Below are positions 33,804 through 42,968 of a stretch of DNA of 64,000 nt, in pieces. Source of the stretch: PoT sp049331405. Its GTDB lineage: Bacteria; Planctomycetota; Planctomycetia; Isosphaerales; Isosphaeraceae. Made by a program: the position numbers and the translations under genes. The notes below the pieces were generated by a model. It ran no database searches. It saw only the letters and a program-made list of their open reading frames with translations, and was not told where the DNA came from. The stretch is taken from positions 8,990,001 through 9,054,000 of the forward strand of contig NZ_CP186274.1 of NCBI RefSeq assembly GCF_049331405.1, read 5' to 3'. Within the stretch, counting starts at the first letter, position 1, and each line of letters starts with the position of its first letter.

Positions 33804-35381
33804 TCAGCGCGGCGAGGGCTCCCAGACGCGGTCCTTCTGGGCCTCGCGGAACCCCTGATTCGTGGGGTGCAGCTTCCAGGACTCCACCTTCCCGAGCCGG
33901 GTCGGGGCCCCGACGGTGAAGGCGGCGAGGGTCGGGTGCCCAGCATACTCCGCGTGGTGGGCGAGGAGCGCCTGGCGGTCGTTGGCGAAGACCTCGACGA
34001 TGTGACGGTCGACGAAGATCCGCAGCGTCACGTCCTCACCTTTCGGCAGGTCGGCGATCGAGAAGGGGGCCTCGGCCGTGCCGACGCGGAGGGTGCCGTA
34101 CTCGGGGCGGAAGACGATGGGCAGGCCGCCCCCCTTGCCGTCGGCGTAGACGGTGAAGCCGAAGAGCTTGCGCTCGGCCTCGGCGCGGGGGATGGTGATC
34201 CGGATCTCGGAGGAGTCGCCCGAGAGGTCCGCGATCTTCGTGCCCGGCGGCGAGCGGTCGGCGAGGAGCGTGCGGGCGGCCTGGGTCAGGTCGATACTCT
34301 CGGCCGTGGTCGGATCGAAGCGGAGCGTCTCCAGCTCGCGCAGGGGCTTGATCCGGAGGATGCCGTCCTCGGGGAGGCTCAGCTCGCGGGGGAGGGACTG
34401 GAGCGTGAGGTTGCTCATCAGGCCGTCCTTGCGGTCGGCCGTCGCGAGCCAGGCCCACATCACGCGGCGGCCGTCGGGGGTGAGGACGCTCTCGGGGGCG
34501 AAGAAGTCGGCCCGCCATGACTCGCGGCTGAAGAGGCTCTGCCCCTCTCGCCTGAAGTTCATCCGGGCGTGGGAGGTGGGGACGAACTGCTCGCCCTTCG
34601 CGTCCCAGTCGCCCAGGTAATAGCGGCAGCCGAGGTCGTGGCTGATGCAGAGGAGCATCCACTTCCCGCCGATCGGGAAGAAGTTGGGGCAGGAGATGTC
34701 CTCACCTTTCGCAACATCCGGCATGTCGTGGCGGAGGAAGTCGCCGACGCGGGTCCAGGTCTTGAGGTCCTTCGACTTCAAGAGCGGGGGGTTCTCGCCG
34801 CCCGAAATCGAGTAGTAGGTGTCGCCGATCAGGAAGCAGTCAGGATCCCAGTGGTTGATCTTCAGCTCGGCCCCGCTAGCGTCGCGGACGTCGACGGGAT
34901 ACGGCTTCTCCCAGGCGGAGAGCTTGCTGTCCTTGGCGATCGCGATCTGGTTCTTGCCCGAGGATTCGCCGTGGTAGATCGCGGCGGGCTTGCCCTCCTT
35001 GGTGAGGAACCCGGTGCCGCTGAACATCCCGTGCCCGGTGAACGCCGGCTGGAGCTTGGTGGCCTGCCAGGTCCAGTGGAGCATATCCGGGCTCGTGACG
35101 TGGACGAACGAGAACGACCGGCGATCCTTCCAGGGGTGCTGGAGGATGTAGTGCAGGTGGTAGAGGCCGTCGAGGTAGAAGGCCGCGTTCGGGTCCCCCG
35201 GCAGGCTCTCGCCCCCCGGGTGCATCAGGTGGTAGTTCAGGACGAGGTGTTCGGGAGGGACCGCCGCCGGCCTGGGGGCGGAAGCCCCGTCCGCGGCGAT
35301 CGCGCCCGGGGGTTGGATCAGGCCAAGGGAGAGCAGCACGGCGGCCATCGCCGTCGTCATTCGGAGCCTCGGAGAGAGCAT
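33804..35381 (-). CDS. Secreted glycoside hydrolase family 32 enzyme (fructan/sucrose hydrolase-like)
   Basis: 525 aa from the ATG at 35381 (AGAGG upstream). The signal peptide ends near PGAIAADG. GH32 five-blade propeller: HPGGESLPGDPNAAFYLDGL contains the DPN nucleophile motif, with NHWDPDCFLIGDTYYS as the RDP-like block and GEDISCPNFFPIGGKWMLL as the EC-like block holding the acid/base Glu. The C-terminal beta-sandwich is typical (TLRIFVDRHIVEVFANDRQA, in which HIVEVFAN is a GH32 hallmark). It should hydrolyse beta-fructosides such as levan, inulin or sucrose outside the cytoplasm. No transporter or regulator genes are adjacent. A CTTGCG-GAT-CGCAAG palindrome lies upstream at 35441-35455. 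Confidence 0.88.
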   Translation of the reverse strand: MLSPRLRMTTAMAAVLLSLGLIQPPGAIAADGASAPRPAAVPPEHLVLNYHLMHPGGESLPGDPNAAFYLDGLYHLHYILQHPWKDRRSFSFVHVTSPDMLHWTWQATKLQPAFTGHGMFSGTGFLTKEGKPAAIYHGESSGKNQIAIAKDSKLSAWEKPYPVDVRDASGAELKINHWDPDCFLIGDTYYSISGGENPPLLKSKDLKTWTRVGDFLRHDMPDVAKGEDISCPNFFPIGGKWMLLCISHDLGCRYYLGDWDAKGEQFVPTSHARMNFRREGQSLFSRESWRADFFAPESVLTPDGRRVMWAWLATADRKDGLMSNLTLQSLPRELSLPEDGILRIKPLRELETLRFDPTTAESIDLTQAARTLLADRSPPGTKIADLSGDSSEIRITIPRAEAERKLFGFTVYADGKGGGLPIVFRPEYGTLRVGTAEAPFSIADLPKGEDVTLRIFVDRHIVEVFANDRQALLAHHAEYAGHPTLAAFTVGAPTRLGKVESWKLHPTNQGFREAQKDRVWEPSPR

Positions 35382-35440
35382 CAAGCCGACCTCTGCAGGT
35401 GATGGTTGTCAGGTCCGTCGCGGGGCCTCTCAACCGTAAC

Positions 35441-35455
35441 CTTGCGGATCGCAAG
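35441..35455. promoter_or_regulatory. Palindrome CTTGCG-GAT-CGCAAG upstream of the GH32 gene
   Basis: A 6-3-6 inverted repeat about 60 bp before the GH32 start codon, a plausible operator position. No regulator is identified. Confidence 0.25.
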
Positions 35456-35538
35456 CGTCACGACCGAGGTGCGATCCTCGTACGGAGCATATCACCATGA
35501 CCCGATGATGTCTGCCGGGCGCCCCGGAGTACGTACGA

Positions 35539-35561
35539 CCGGGCGAAGGGGGCTCGCCCGG
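35539..35561 (-). terminator. Hairpin after the DUF1559 gene
   Basis: CCGGGCGA (35539-35546) pairs with TCGCCCGG (35554-35561) around 7 nt, just past the stop codon of the minus-strand DUF1559 gene. No U-tract. Confidence 0.35.
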
Positions 35562-35578
35562 GTCGTCGAGGCAACCTG

Positions 35579-36628
35579 TCAATAGGCGTCGGAGCTGATG
35601 ACCTCGCTGCCCGAGCGGGTGGAGAGGGCCTGGAGGACCAAAGGCCTGGCACTGCCATACTGGTACTCGCCGCAGTTCGAGCCGTAGTTGATGCCCACGG
35701 GATCGCCGGCATTATTCGGGTCGACCGGCCAGCTCGCGACGGTCTCCTTGACGAAGCGGACCGATCCGTCGGCGAAGGCGAAATTCGCACCGCCGGGGTG
35801 GAAGCTCGAGGGGGCCTCCAGGGGCACCCACCACCAGCCGTTGGCGATCTCCCCCTTGTACTTGCGGTGCGCGTTGACGGTGTAGTTGGTGTCGAAGAAG
35901 TTGTCCGACCACCAGCCCGACTGCCACCAGTGGTAGTACGCCTGATCGTCGGGGCTAAGGATCGCGTGGGCGTGCTCGCCGAAAAGCATCGTGTTGCTCA
36001 GGCCGTCGGTGACCTGGGCGATCGAGATGGCGCTCCGATTCCAGAACATCCCGGTCATCGAGCCGGCCATCGTCTGGAAGCAGGGCGCCGCATCCATGTT
36101 GTAGGTGTCGTCGACTCTGGTCCCGAGATACCAGGTCCCCCGGTTCGCGGCGTAGCTGGAATGCTTCTGGCGGAAGGGGTCCGGGCGATACTCATAGTAC
36201 GTGTCCAGGGTACTGCCATCGGTGATGGCCGGATCGCTCGGGCACCAGAGCGTCGAGATGCCGAGTGACGCACCCGTCACGTTAGCCGCCGAGGGCAGGG
36301 CCAGCGAGTAGTTGTAGGCGTTGAAGGCCGCATTCTGCTCGATCTGGGGGAGCATGAAGGTGAAGACCCCGATGCCGAGCTGGATGCTGGTCGGGGAGAT
36401 CCGCTGGTCCATATGTCCTGGCGGATAGACCCTGTACGTCGACTCGTAATTGGCCGCGCCGAGACCCAGTTGCTTGAGATTATTGACGCACTGGGAGCGG
36501 CGGGCGGCCTCCCGTGCCGCCTGGACGGCCGGCAGGAGTAGCGCGATGAGGACGGCGATGATGGCGATGACGACCAGCAATTCAATCAGCGTGAAACCGC
36601 GAGAACCAGGGCGTTCGCGATGGACCAT
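35579..36628 (-). CDS. DUF1559 pseudopilin-like protein
   Basis: 349 aa and a textbook DUF1559 member. The class III-type prepilin signal GFTLIELLVVIAIIAVLIAL is followed by LLPAVQAAREAARRSQCVNN and LKQLGLGAANYES. The C-terminal domain has GGANFAFADGSVRFVKETV, the variable H/ADG motif of the family, and ends with a short Ser/Asp-rich tail. GGAGG lies about 8 bases before the ATG. It is processed by the PilD-type peptidase and assembled or displayed through pseudopilin machinery encoded elsewhere (family inference). The upstream partner on the same strand is a small lipoprotein, a recurrent arrangement for this family. Confidence 0.92.
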   Translation of the reverse strand: MVHRERPGSRGFTLIELLVVIAIIAVLIALLLPAVQAAREAARRSQCVNNLKQLGLGAANYESTYRVYPPGHMDQRISPTSIQLGIGVFTFMLPQIEQNAAFNAYNYSLALPSAANVTGASLGISTLWCPSDPAITDGSTLDTYYEYRPDPFRQKHSSYAANRGTWYLGTRVDDTYNMDAAPCFQTMAGSMTGMFWNRSAISIAQVTDGLSNTMLFGEHAHAILSPDDQAYYHWWQSGWWSDNFFDTNYTVNAHRKYKGEIANGWWWVPLEAPSSFHPGGANFAFADGSVRFVKETVASWPVDPNNAGDPVGINYGSNCGEYQYGSARPLVLQALSTRSGSEVISSDAY

Positions 36629-36742
36629 CGAAGGCCTCCGGAACAGAGGGGGATTGGGAAAGAGCCTCCCGAACGGGCGGACGGTTGGGGACGAGGCGAT
36701 CGGCGTTGAGTCGCCTCGTGCGGACGGCGGGGGGCGAGACGC

Positions 36743-36997
36743 TCAGCGATGAGTCGCCCCGTCCTGGTTGCGTTGCTCGGGTGAAGGTGGGGCGGGCGCC
36801 CGTCGCCCCTTCTTTGGGCGCGGCCCGTCGCCCCCCCTCACGATCCCTGCAGCGGCGGCCTTCTTCTTGGACTCCTCGATGCTAATCGTGCCGACATCAG
36901 CATACTGATCGCTGCAGCCGACCAGGATCGCGAACAGGGCGAGGCACGGCAACCGCTTACGGAAGCCGACATCGGGGCGACCGACCGACCGATTCAT
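36743..36997 (-). CDS. Small lipoprotein paired with the DUF1559 gene
   Basis: 84 aa. The hydrophobic signal ends with LPCLALFAILVGCSDQYADV, so Cys (about residue 28) of ILVGC would be lipidated. The mature chain is short and charged: SIEESKKKAAAAGIVRGGDG, then a Lys/Arg/Pro tail. AGAGGAG precedes the ATG. It lies 114 bp upstream of the DUF1559 gene. Small lipoproteins of this style often precede DUF1559 genes in planctomycetes and may anchor or pilot the pseudopilin (inference). Confidence 0.68.
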   Translation of the reverse strand: MNRSVGRPDVGFRKRLPCLALFAILVGCSDQYADVGTISIEESKKKAAAAGIVRGGDGPRPKKGRRAPAPPSPEQRNQDGATHR

Positions 36998-38021
36998 CGG
37001 ATTCGGCTCCTCTTAGCGAATTCGGATTAGGACACAGTCGTGGCGAGCGCGAGGGGCGGGATCCTGCCCCTCGACTCTTTTCGAGACGGCCTCACGGGCG
37101 GAGGGTCGGGGAGGCGACACTGGCCGTGGAGCGGACGGTCTTGCCCTCTGTCACACTGGAGAGATGTTGGTGTGAGATGGGCTAGTGAAGATCCTATCCA
37201 TAAATCACCGCGCTTACAATCGGGTACCCATCCACACTTCAAATCGTCCAGTTCGTCTGTCGATTTCTCAACACGGCATGCAGGACCAAGGCATTCGGTC
37301 CCCGAGTAACTCCGAGGCAGCATGCCCCCCGTAATCCAGGCCAACGGCATCAGCCCCGATGCCATTTCGCCCTGGGATAATCACCCCCTCGAGAGGTATA
37401 GTCGGCCGTGGCAGGATGTGACACCCACGCCTGATCTTCATCCCATTGAACATCTTTGGCTTGCTGATCCGACGATGCCAGCGATCCCGCAGGGGCCGCG
37501 GGAGATGACACCGCACCTAATATATTAGACAGTGTTACTATGTATCCGCCGGGAACGACGTGGCCTCCCAGCGATGGCGCGGGAGGATTCGCCCTGGCCG
37601 TTATCGCGCGAGGCGGTAGCGAACCGGACGTTCGACGAACGGGGCGCCGGGTAGAGAACCCCTGCCGCCGGCCGATCGGCCGCCCCGAGATCGCACTCGG
37701 GGCGGCCGAATTCCATCGGGCCGCTGCGCTTAATCGTGAGTCGTCCACACAGTTTCGGTATCATTCGTGCGGGGCGGACCACTTGCTGCCCGACGACGGG
37801 CGAGGGTCCGGCGCGTCCCTTTCGGGAGTCCCGGGCCCCCTCATCCGGCGAGCAGGGCTTGGCGCGGCGCCTACGATGGGCCATAAACCAAGTGGTCCAC
37901 CATGATGGTCGCCTCGAAGCCGCACCGGGTCGGGCTCGGGCGCCGAGGACATTCGTCCGGGTTGCGTTCGATCGACGACCTTGCGTTTTGAAGGACGTTC
38001 ACTGTTTGCCCCGAGGTCCAC
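36998..38021. other. Gene-poor 1-kb region with a hairpin and possible IS remnant
   Basis: No gene that I can support. Features seen: an 8-bp hairpin near 37049-37072 (CGAGGGGC/GCCCCTCG), an AT-richer part at about 37150-37540, a short frame there resembling the PDLNPIEHLW end of IS630 transposases, and a perfect 13-bp hairpin at 37677-37708. Confidence 0.35.
37677..37708. terminator. Orphan perfect 13-bp hairpin
   Basis: CGGCCGCCCCGAG (37677-37689) and CTCGGGGCGGCCG (37696-37708) with a 6-nt loop, in a region without a gene. It may terminate a transcript I cannot see, or belong to a small RNA. Confidence 0.3.
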
Positions 38022-39269
38022 GTGCCTGACGCCTCCCTGATCCAGCAGCATCAATTCCCCAACGGCCTGGTCCTCATCGCCGAGTCGATGCCGGGGGTCC
38101 AATCGGCGGCCTTCACCCTGCTCATGCCGGCGGGATCCGCCTACGAGCCGGCCGACCGCTCGGGCGCGGCGGCGATGCTCTCCGAGTGGATCACCCGCGG
38201 CGCCGGCGACCGCGACAGCCGGGAACTCCTCAGCGCGCTGGACAACCTCGGCGTCAGCCACGGCGAGAGCGCCCAAACCCTGCACACAAGCGTCGCCGCG
38301 GCGACCCTGGGTCGCAACCTGATCCCGGCGCTCGAGATCTTCGCCGACGTCGTCCTCCGCCCCCACTTCGACGACGAGGAGGTCGAGCCGATCCGGGCCC
38401 TGGCCCTCCAGAACCTGCGAAGCCTGGAGGACGACCCCGGCACGAAGGTCATCTACGAGTTGCGTCGCCGCCACTTCCCGGATCCCTGGGGACGCCCCTC
38501 GCCCGGCTCTCCGGAGGGGATCGAGGCCCTGACCCCCGACGACCTCCGCGCCTTCCACGCCGCCGCCTATCGCCCCAACGGCGCGATCCTGGGCGTGGCC
38601 GGGGCGATCGACTGGCCGGTCCTGCGCGACGCCATCGGCCGACTCTTCGGCGGCTGGGGGCGCCAGCCCGAGCCGACGGTCGCGGTGAAGCCGACCGGCC
38701 CGAGCCGGGACCACATCCTCCGCGAGACCCAGCAGATCCAGATCGCCCTGGCGTACCCCACGGCGACCTTCTCCAGCCCCGACTACTACCGGGCCCGCGC
38801 CGCGACGGCGATCCTCGGCGGCTACTCGTCGGCCAGGCTCTTCACCGAGGTCCGCGAGAAGCGGGGGCTCTGCTACTCGGTCTACGCCAGTTATGAGAGC
38901 CAGATCGACCGCGCGGCGATCCTCTGCTACGCCGGCACGTCGGCCGACCGCGCCCAGGAGACCCTGGACGTGACCCTCGCCGAGATCGCCAGGCTGGCCA
39001 AGGACGGGGTCGAGCCGGAGGAGCTCGAGACGATGAAGGCCGGGCTCAAGAGCTCGCTGATCATGGCCCAGGAGTCGAGCATGAGCCGCTCGGCCTCGCT
39101 CGCGTCCGACTGGTTCCACCTGAAGCGGGTCCGCTCGCTCGACGAGATCTCGGCGGCCCTCGACGCGTTGACGCCGGCGTCGGTCAGCGAGTACGCGGCC
39201 ACCCAGGGCAAGGACGGGATGACGATCCTGACCCTCGGACCGAACGCCCTGGTCGTCCCGCCGGCCTGA
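38022..39269 (+). CDS. M16 peptidase-family subunit lacking the zinc site
   Basis: 415 aa from GTG 38022, with GAGG 6 bases upstream. M16 fold, but the zinc-binding HxxEH is replaced by SGAAAMLSEWITRGAG, so it cannot be catalytic alone. The second half keeps the substrate-binding Arg/Tyr segment, SARLFTEVREKRGLCYSVYA. This is the pattern of the non-catalytic subunit of heterodimeric M16B enzymes (like the alpha subunit of mitochondrial processing peptidase). The next gene, 69 bp downstream, encodes the matching zinc subunit. No signal peptide. A cytoplasmic or periplasmic peptide-degrading role is unknown. Confidence 0.9.
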   Translation: MPDASLIQQHQFPNGLVLIAESMPGVQSAAFTLLMPAGSAYEPADRSGAAAMLSEWITRGAGDRDSRELLSALDNLGVSHGESAQTLHTSVAAATLGRNLIPALEIFADVVLRPHFDDEEVEPIRALALQNLRSLEDDPGTKVIYELRRRHFPDPWGRPSPGSPEGIEALTPDDLRAFHAAAYRPNGAILGVAGAIDWPVLRDAIGRLFGGWGRQPEPTVAVKPTGPSRDHILRETQQIQIALAYPTATFSSPDYYRARAATAILGGYSSARLFTEVREKRGLCYSVYASYESQIDRAAILCYAGTSADRAQETLDVTLAEIARLAKDGVEPEELETMKAGLKSSLIMAQESSMSRSASLASDWFHLKRVRSLDEISAALDALTPASVSEYAATQGKDGMTILTLGPNALVVPPA

Positions 39270-39338
39270 CCGGCCCGTCGCCCGCACATATCAAGACAAG
39301 ATCGAACACCTCGCCTCGCCACGTCATTGGGAGTACCG

Positions 39339-40577
39339 ATGCGATTCCACCATACCGTCCTGGATAACGGCCTTCAGGTCATCGCCGAGTTGAACGACCA
39401 GGCGCACTCGGTCGCGTCCGGGTTCTTCGTCAAGGCCGGGAGCCGGGACGAGGCCCCCAAGGTCGCGGGCGTCTCGCACTTCCTCGAGCACATGATCTTC
39501 AAGGGGACCCCCAGGCGAGACGCCCTGGCGGTCAACCGGGACTTCGACCGCGTCGGGGCCAAGCACAACGCGCAGACCTCCGAGGAGGACACGTTCTACC
39601 ACGTGACCTGCCTCCCCGAGTACCTGCCCAGGGCCTTCGACATCCTCTCCGACATCCTCCGCCCGAACCTCGCCGAGGACGACTTCGACACCGAGAAGAA
39701 GGTGATCATCGAAGAGATCCGCATGTATCTCGACTCGCCGATGTCCGTCGCGTACGAGGCGGCCAAGGCGGCGCACTTCGGCGGGCACCCGCTCGGGCAG
39801 AGCATCCTCGGCACCGTCGACTCGATCACGGCGATGAAGGTCGAGGAGATGCGGGCCTACTTCCAGAAGCGCTACAGCCCGGCAAACATCGTCCTCGCCT
39901 TCGCCGGCAAGAGCGACTGGGACCAGATCGTCGAGCTGGCGAAGTCGCATTGCGGCTCGTGGACCGGGGGCGAGGCCACCCGCAATGCCGTCCCGCCCAA
40001 GGGGACCGGCTCGTTCCAGGCGCTCCTCCGCGCCGACGACCAGCAGCAGACGGTCATCGGCGTCGCCGACGCCCCGCCGCTCGAGAGCGCCGACCGCTAC
40101 GCCGCGCAGCTCCTGGCGACGGTCCTGGGGGACCACACCGGCTCCCGCCTCTACTGGAGCCTGATCGACCCCGGCTACGCCGACGGCGTGGACGTCTCGT
40201 ACCAGGACTACAACCAGGCCGGGACCTTCTTCACCTTCCTGAGCTGCGAGCCCGACGAGACCCAGGCCAACCTCGCCCGGATCACCGAGGTCTACCGCGC
40301 CGCGATGGCCGGCGACCTCACCGAGGAGGAGCTGACGCAGGCCAAGAACAAGGTGCTCGCCCGCTCGGTCCTCCGCAGCGAGCGCCCGATGGGGCGGCTC
40401 GCCTCGCTCGGGTTCCACTGGACGTACCGACGCGAGTACGTCTCGGTCGCCCACGAGCTGGAAGCGTTCTCCAAGGTCACGCTCGACGACCTGCACCGGC
40501 TCTGCCAGCAGTGGCCGCTCCTGCCGATGACCGTCGTCTCCGTCGGCCCGACGACCGACGTCCACGCCCCCGAGTGA
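39339..40577 (+). CDS. M16 peptidase, catalytic zinc subunit
   Basis: 412 aa from ATG 39339 (GGGAG 5 bases upstream; the frame also opens at TTG 39327). The inverted zinc motif HFLEH is at residues 47-51 within VAGVSHFLEHMIFKGTPRRD, with the third ligand in KKVIIEEIRMYLDSP (about E125/E126). The C-terminal half lacks the REKRGLxY substrate motif of full M16 enzymes (GSRLYWSLIDPGYADGVDVS instead), which the preceding gene supplies. Together they should form one active heterodimer. An intrinsic terminator follows at 40586. Confidence 0.93.
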   Translation: MRFHHTVLDNGLQVIAELNDQAHSVASGFFVKAGSRDEAPKVAGVSHFLEHMIFKGTPRRDALAVNRDFDRVGAKHNAQTSEEDTFYHVTCLPEYLPRAFDILSDILRPNLAEDDFDTEKKVIIEEIRMYLDSPMSVAYEAAKAAHFGGHPLGQSILGTVDSITAMKVEEMRAYFQKRYSPANIVLAFAGKSDWDQIVELAKSHCGSWTGGEATRNAVPPKGTGSFQALLRADDQQQTVIGVADAPPLESADRYAAQLLATVLGDHTGSRLYWSLIDPGYADGVDVSYQDYNQAGTFFTFLSCEPDETQANLARITEVYRAAMAGDLTEEELTQAKNKVLARSVLRSERPMGRLASLGFHWTYRREYVSVAHELEAFSKVTLDDLHRLCQQWPLLPMTVVSVGPTTDVHAPE

Positions 40578-40585
40578 TCCCAGCA

Positions 40586-40625
40586 GGGGCGAGGGCTATG
40601 ACCGGCCCTCGCCCCTTTCGTTTCG
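40586..40625 (+). terminator. Intrinsic terminator after the M16 pair
   Basis: GGGGCGAGGGC (40586-40596) pairs with GCCCTCGCCCC (40605-40615), followed by TTTCGTTTCG. Confidence 0.7.
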
Positions 40626-40658
40626 AAACCGGCCGAGCCGAGGAGAGGTGCTTTCCCC

Positions 40659-41543
40659 ATGCGAATCGTCAGCCTGCTCCCCTCGCTCACCGAGCTGGTC
40701 GCCGACCTCGGCCGGGTGAACGACCTCGTCGGGGTCACGCACGAGTGCGACTTCCCGATCGGCGTCGAGAAGCTCCCGCACCTGACGCGGAGCCGGATCC
40801 CGGCGGCCGCGACCAGCGGCGCCATCGACGCCCTCGTCTCGGAGCAGGGGGGGAGCCTCTACGACCTCGATGCCGAACTCCTCGCCCAGCTCCGCCCCGA
40901 CCTGATCCTGACGCAGGAGCAGTGCGACGTCTGCGCCGTGAACGAGGCGACCGTCCGGCGCGTGGCCGCCAAGCTGCCGGGCTCCCCCCACGTCGAGAGC
41001 GTCAACCCGCTCGACATCGCGGGGGTCCACGCCGTCTTCCGCCGCGTCGGAGAATTGCTCGACGCGAAGAAAGAGGCCGAGGCCCTCGTCGCCGCCTTCC
41101 ACGCGACGGCCGCCGAGATCGCCAGGCGTCGGGAGGGGATCGCGCCCCGCTCGACGCTCCTGCTCGAGTGGTTCGACCCGCCTTTCTCCGCGGGGCACTG
41201 GAACCCGGAGATCGTGGCCCTCGCCGGGGGAACCGAGGTCATCGGCAAGACCGGCGAGCGGTCCCGGCGGATCACCTGGGAAGCGATCCTCGAGGCCGAC
41301 CCCAGCCTGATCCTGCTCTCGCCTTGCGGGTTCAGCGTCGAGCGAGGGGAGTCCGAGATGGCCTCGCTCCGCGATCGCCCCGAGTGGGCCCGACTTCAAG
41401 CCGTGCAAGCCGGCGCGGTGACGCTCGTGGACGGCTCGGCCTATTTCTCGAGGCCGGGGCCTCGCCTGGAGGAGAGCCTCCGGATCGCCGCCGCGGCGAT
41501 CGACCCGGGACGTTGCGGCGACCTCGCCCCGACCGGTTACTGA
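40659..41543 (+). CDS. BtuF-like cobalamin-binding protein without signal peptide
   Basis: 294 aa. Substrate-binding fold of the BtuF/FhuD class: MRIVSLLPSLTELVADLGRV at the start, VGVTHECDFP, DLILTQEQCDVCAVN, LEWFDPPFSAGHWNPEIVAL and DPSLILLSPCGF. This matches a COG0614 subset annotated as cobalamin-binding proteins. There is no signal peptide or lipobox, so it is probably cytoplasmic, and no BtuCD transporter genes are adjacent. It therefore may not act in uptake; a cofactor-binding or regulatory role is possible. Its 3' end overlaps the convergent next gene by 7 bp. Confidence 0.83.
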   Translation: MRIVSLLPSLTELVADLGRVNDLVGVTHECDFPIGVEKLPHLTRSRIPAAATSGAIDALVSEQGGSLYDLDAELLAQLRPDLILTQEQCDVCAVNEATVRRVAAKLPGSPHVESVNPLDIAGVHAVFRRVGELLDAKKEAEALVAAFHATAAEIARRREGIAPRSTLLLEWFDPPFSAGHWNPEIVALAGGTEVIGKTGERSRRITWEAILEADPSLILLSPCGFSVERGESEMASLRDRPEWARLQAVQAGAVTLVDGSAYFSRPGPRLEESLRIAAAAIDPGRCGDLAPTGY

Positions 41544-42733
41544 TCGTCCTCCTTGACGACCTTCCCCTTGAGCGAGAACCCCTCGAACTTCACGGCCAGC
41601 GGCGACGAGTCGGAGTTGACCACCGCGAGCCCGACCTTCACCCGGGCCGGCCACGCGACGTCGATCGGCTGGAGGACCTGCCAGTTCCTGCCGTCGACGC
41701 TCACGCCCCCCTGGACGCGGCCCCCGCGCCGGATCAGCTTGAGCAGGATGTCGCCGGGGGGGATCTTGGCGTTATGCACGGCGCCTCGGTTCGCCTCCTC
41801 GCGCTCCTCGAAGTTGGCGACTGTCACGATGTTGCCGTTGCGGAGCATGCCGAATCGCTCGAGCCGGATGTAGTTCCCGGCGTCGCGCCAGATGAAGAGG
41901 CCGGCGCCGTTGCAGGGGATGCTCTTGGGGTTCGTCGAGGGCCCCTTGGGGCGGAAGTCGCCGACGACCCTCACCTGGATCTCGAAGTCCCCCTCCACGG
42001 TGCGCAGGACCCTCGGGGCGTTCAGCCGGTCGATGTCGGCGTTGAGGTCGTGGAGCGTGCCGGGGACCTCGATCGACAGGTCCTTGCCCTTCGGGGTGAT
42101 CTTGCAGTCGCCGTCGGGGTCGACGGCCAGGCCCCAGCCGGCGAGGGGCTTGCCGGTGGCCTCGGGGCCGAGGACCTGGGTCTTCGAATCGGGCTCCCGG
42201 GTCGAGCCGAACCGCAACGAGCCGAGGAACCGGCCGGCGTCGTCGGGCAGCTCATGGTTCGGCACCGAGACCACCATCAGGGCGAAGATCGCCTTGCCCG
42301 AGGCATACTCGCGGACCCGGATCATGACGACCCCGCCCCCCTTGGTCGGCTCGGCCCTGATGGTGAAGTCGCGCCCGGGCTTCCCTTCGAAGGTCACTCG
42401 CTTCTCGGTGACGACCCGGCCGCGGTAGTCCCTGGCGAACTGGTCGCGCTCGGCGTCGAGGTGCGACTGCTCGGCCCCCCGGACGATCCCGGTGGGGATG
42501 TCGAAACGCTGGGCGAGGTACTCGGCCGACTCCGTCTTCGCCCCGATCTCGATCACGCGGGAGTGCCCCCCGGGGCTGCTCCGCATCCTCGTCGACTGCC
42601 GGTTCGGCCTCGTCGGCAGCTCGACCGAGAATTCCCCCTCCTGCGAGACGGCGGGGGTCCAGTGCCTCACGCCGACCTCCGAGGCCTGGTAGAAGAACGA
42701 GGCGCACCCGAGGATCAGCACCGAGATCGACAT
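41537..42733 (-). CDS. Lipoprotein with DUF1349-like C-terminal domain
   Basis: 398 aa from the ATG at 42733; the frame is open to 43084 but that extension lies over the kinase gene start and has no export features. The N-terminus MSISVLILGCASFFYQASEV has a short lipobox (LILGC). The middle (about 30-170) is an uncharacterised domain (FSVELPTRPNRQST, GKPGRDFTIRAEP). Residues about 240-390 resemble the concanavalin-like DUF1349 fold: FEIQVRVVGDFRPKG, AGLFIWRDAGNYIRLERFGM, ILLKLIRRGGRVQGGVSVDG, VKVGLAVVNSDSSPLAVKFE. It may bind or sense carbohydrate or surface ligands (inference). It is divergent from the kinase gene. Confidence 0.75.
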   Translation of the reverse strand: MSISVLILGCASFFYQASEVGVRHWTPAVSQEGEFSVELPTRPNRQSTRMRSSPGGHSRVIEIGAKTESAEYLAQRFDIPTGIVRGAEQSHLDAERDQFARDYRGRVVTEKRVTFEGKPGRDFTIRAEPTKGGGVVMIRVREYASGKAIFALMVVSVPNHELPDDAGRFLGSLRFGSTREPDSKTQVLGPEATGKPLAGWGLAVDPDGDCKITPKGKDLSIEVPGTLHDLNADIDRLNAPRVLRTVEGDFEIQVRVVGDFRPKGPSTNPKSIPCNGAGLFIWRDAGNYIRLERFGMLRNGNIVTVANFEEREEANRGAVHNAKIPPGDILLKLIRRGGRVQGGVSVDGRNWQVLQPIDVAWPARVKVGLAVVNSDSSPLAVKFEGFSLKGKVVKEDDQ

Positions 42734-42968
42734 GAGCGTTCCACCCCAAGGCCTGGCCCGCGCAAGCCGGGCCGGTCGGCGACATCGTCGAAGGGGGGGA
42801 ACGCATGAGGCTATCGGTTCTTCCGACACTTCTGCAAGGCGATTCCGCAACGCACCGGGTCGACCAGGAATCCGGGAATCGGGGCGAATCGGGATGCAAA
42901 GCGCCCGGCCCTTGCCCCATAATCGCGGGCAGACCCCGAGGGAACTCGACTCTTCCGGACCTTCCTCC

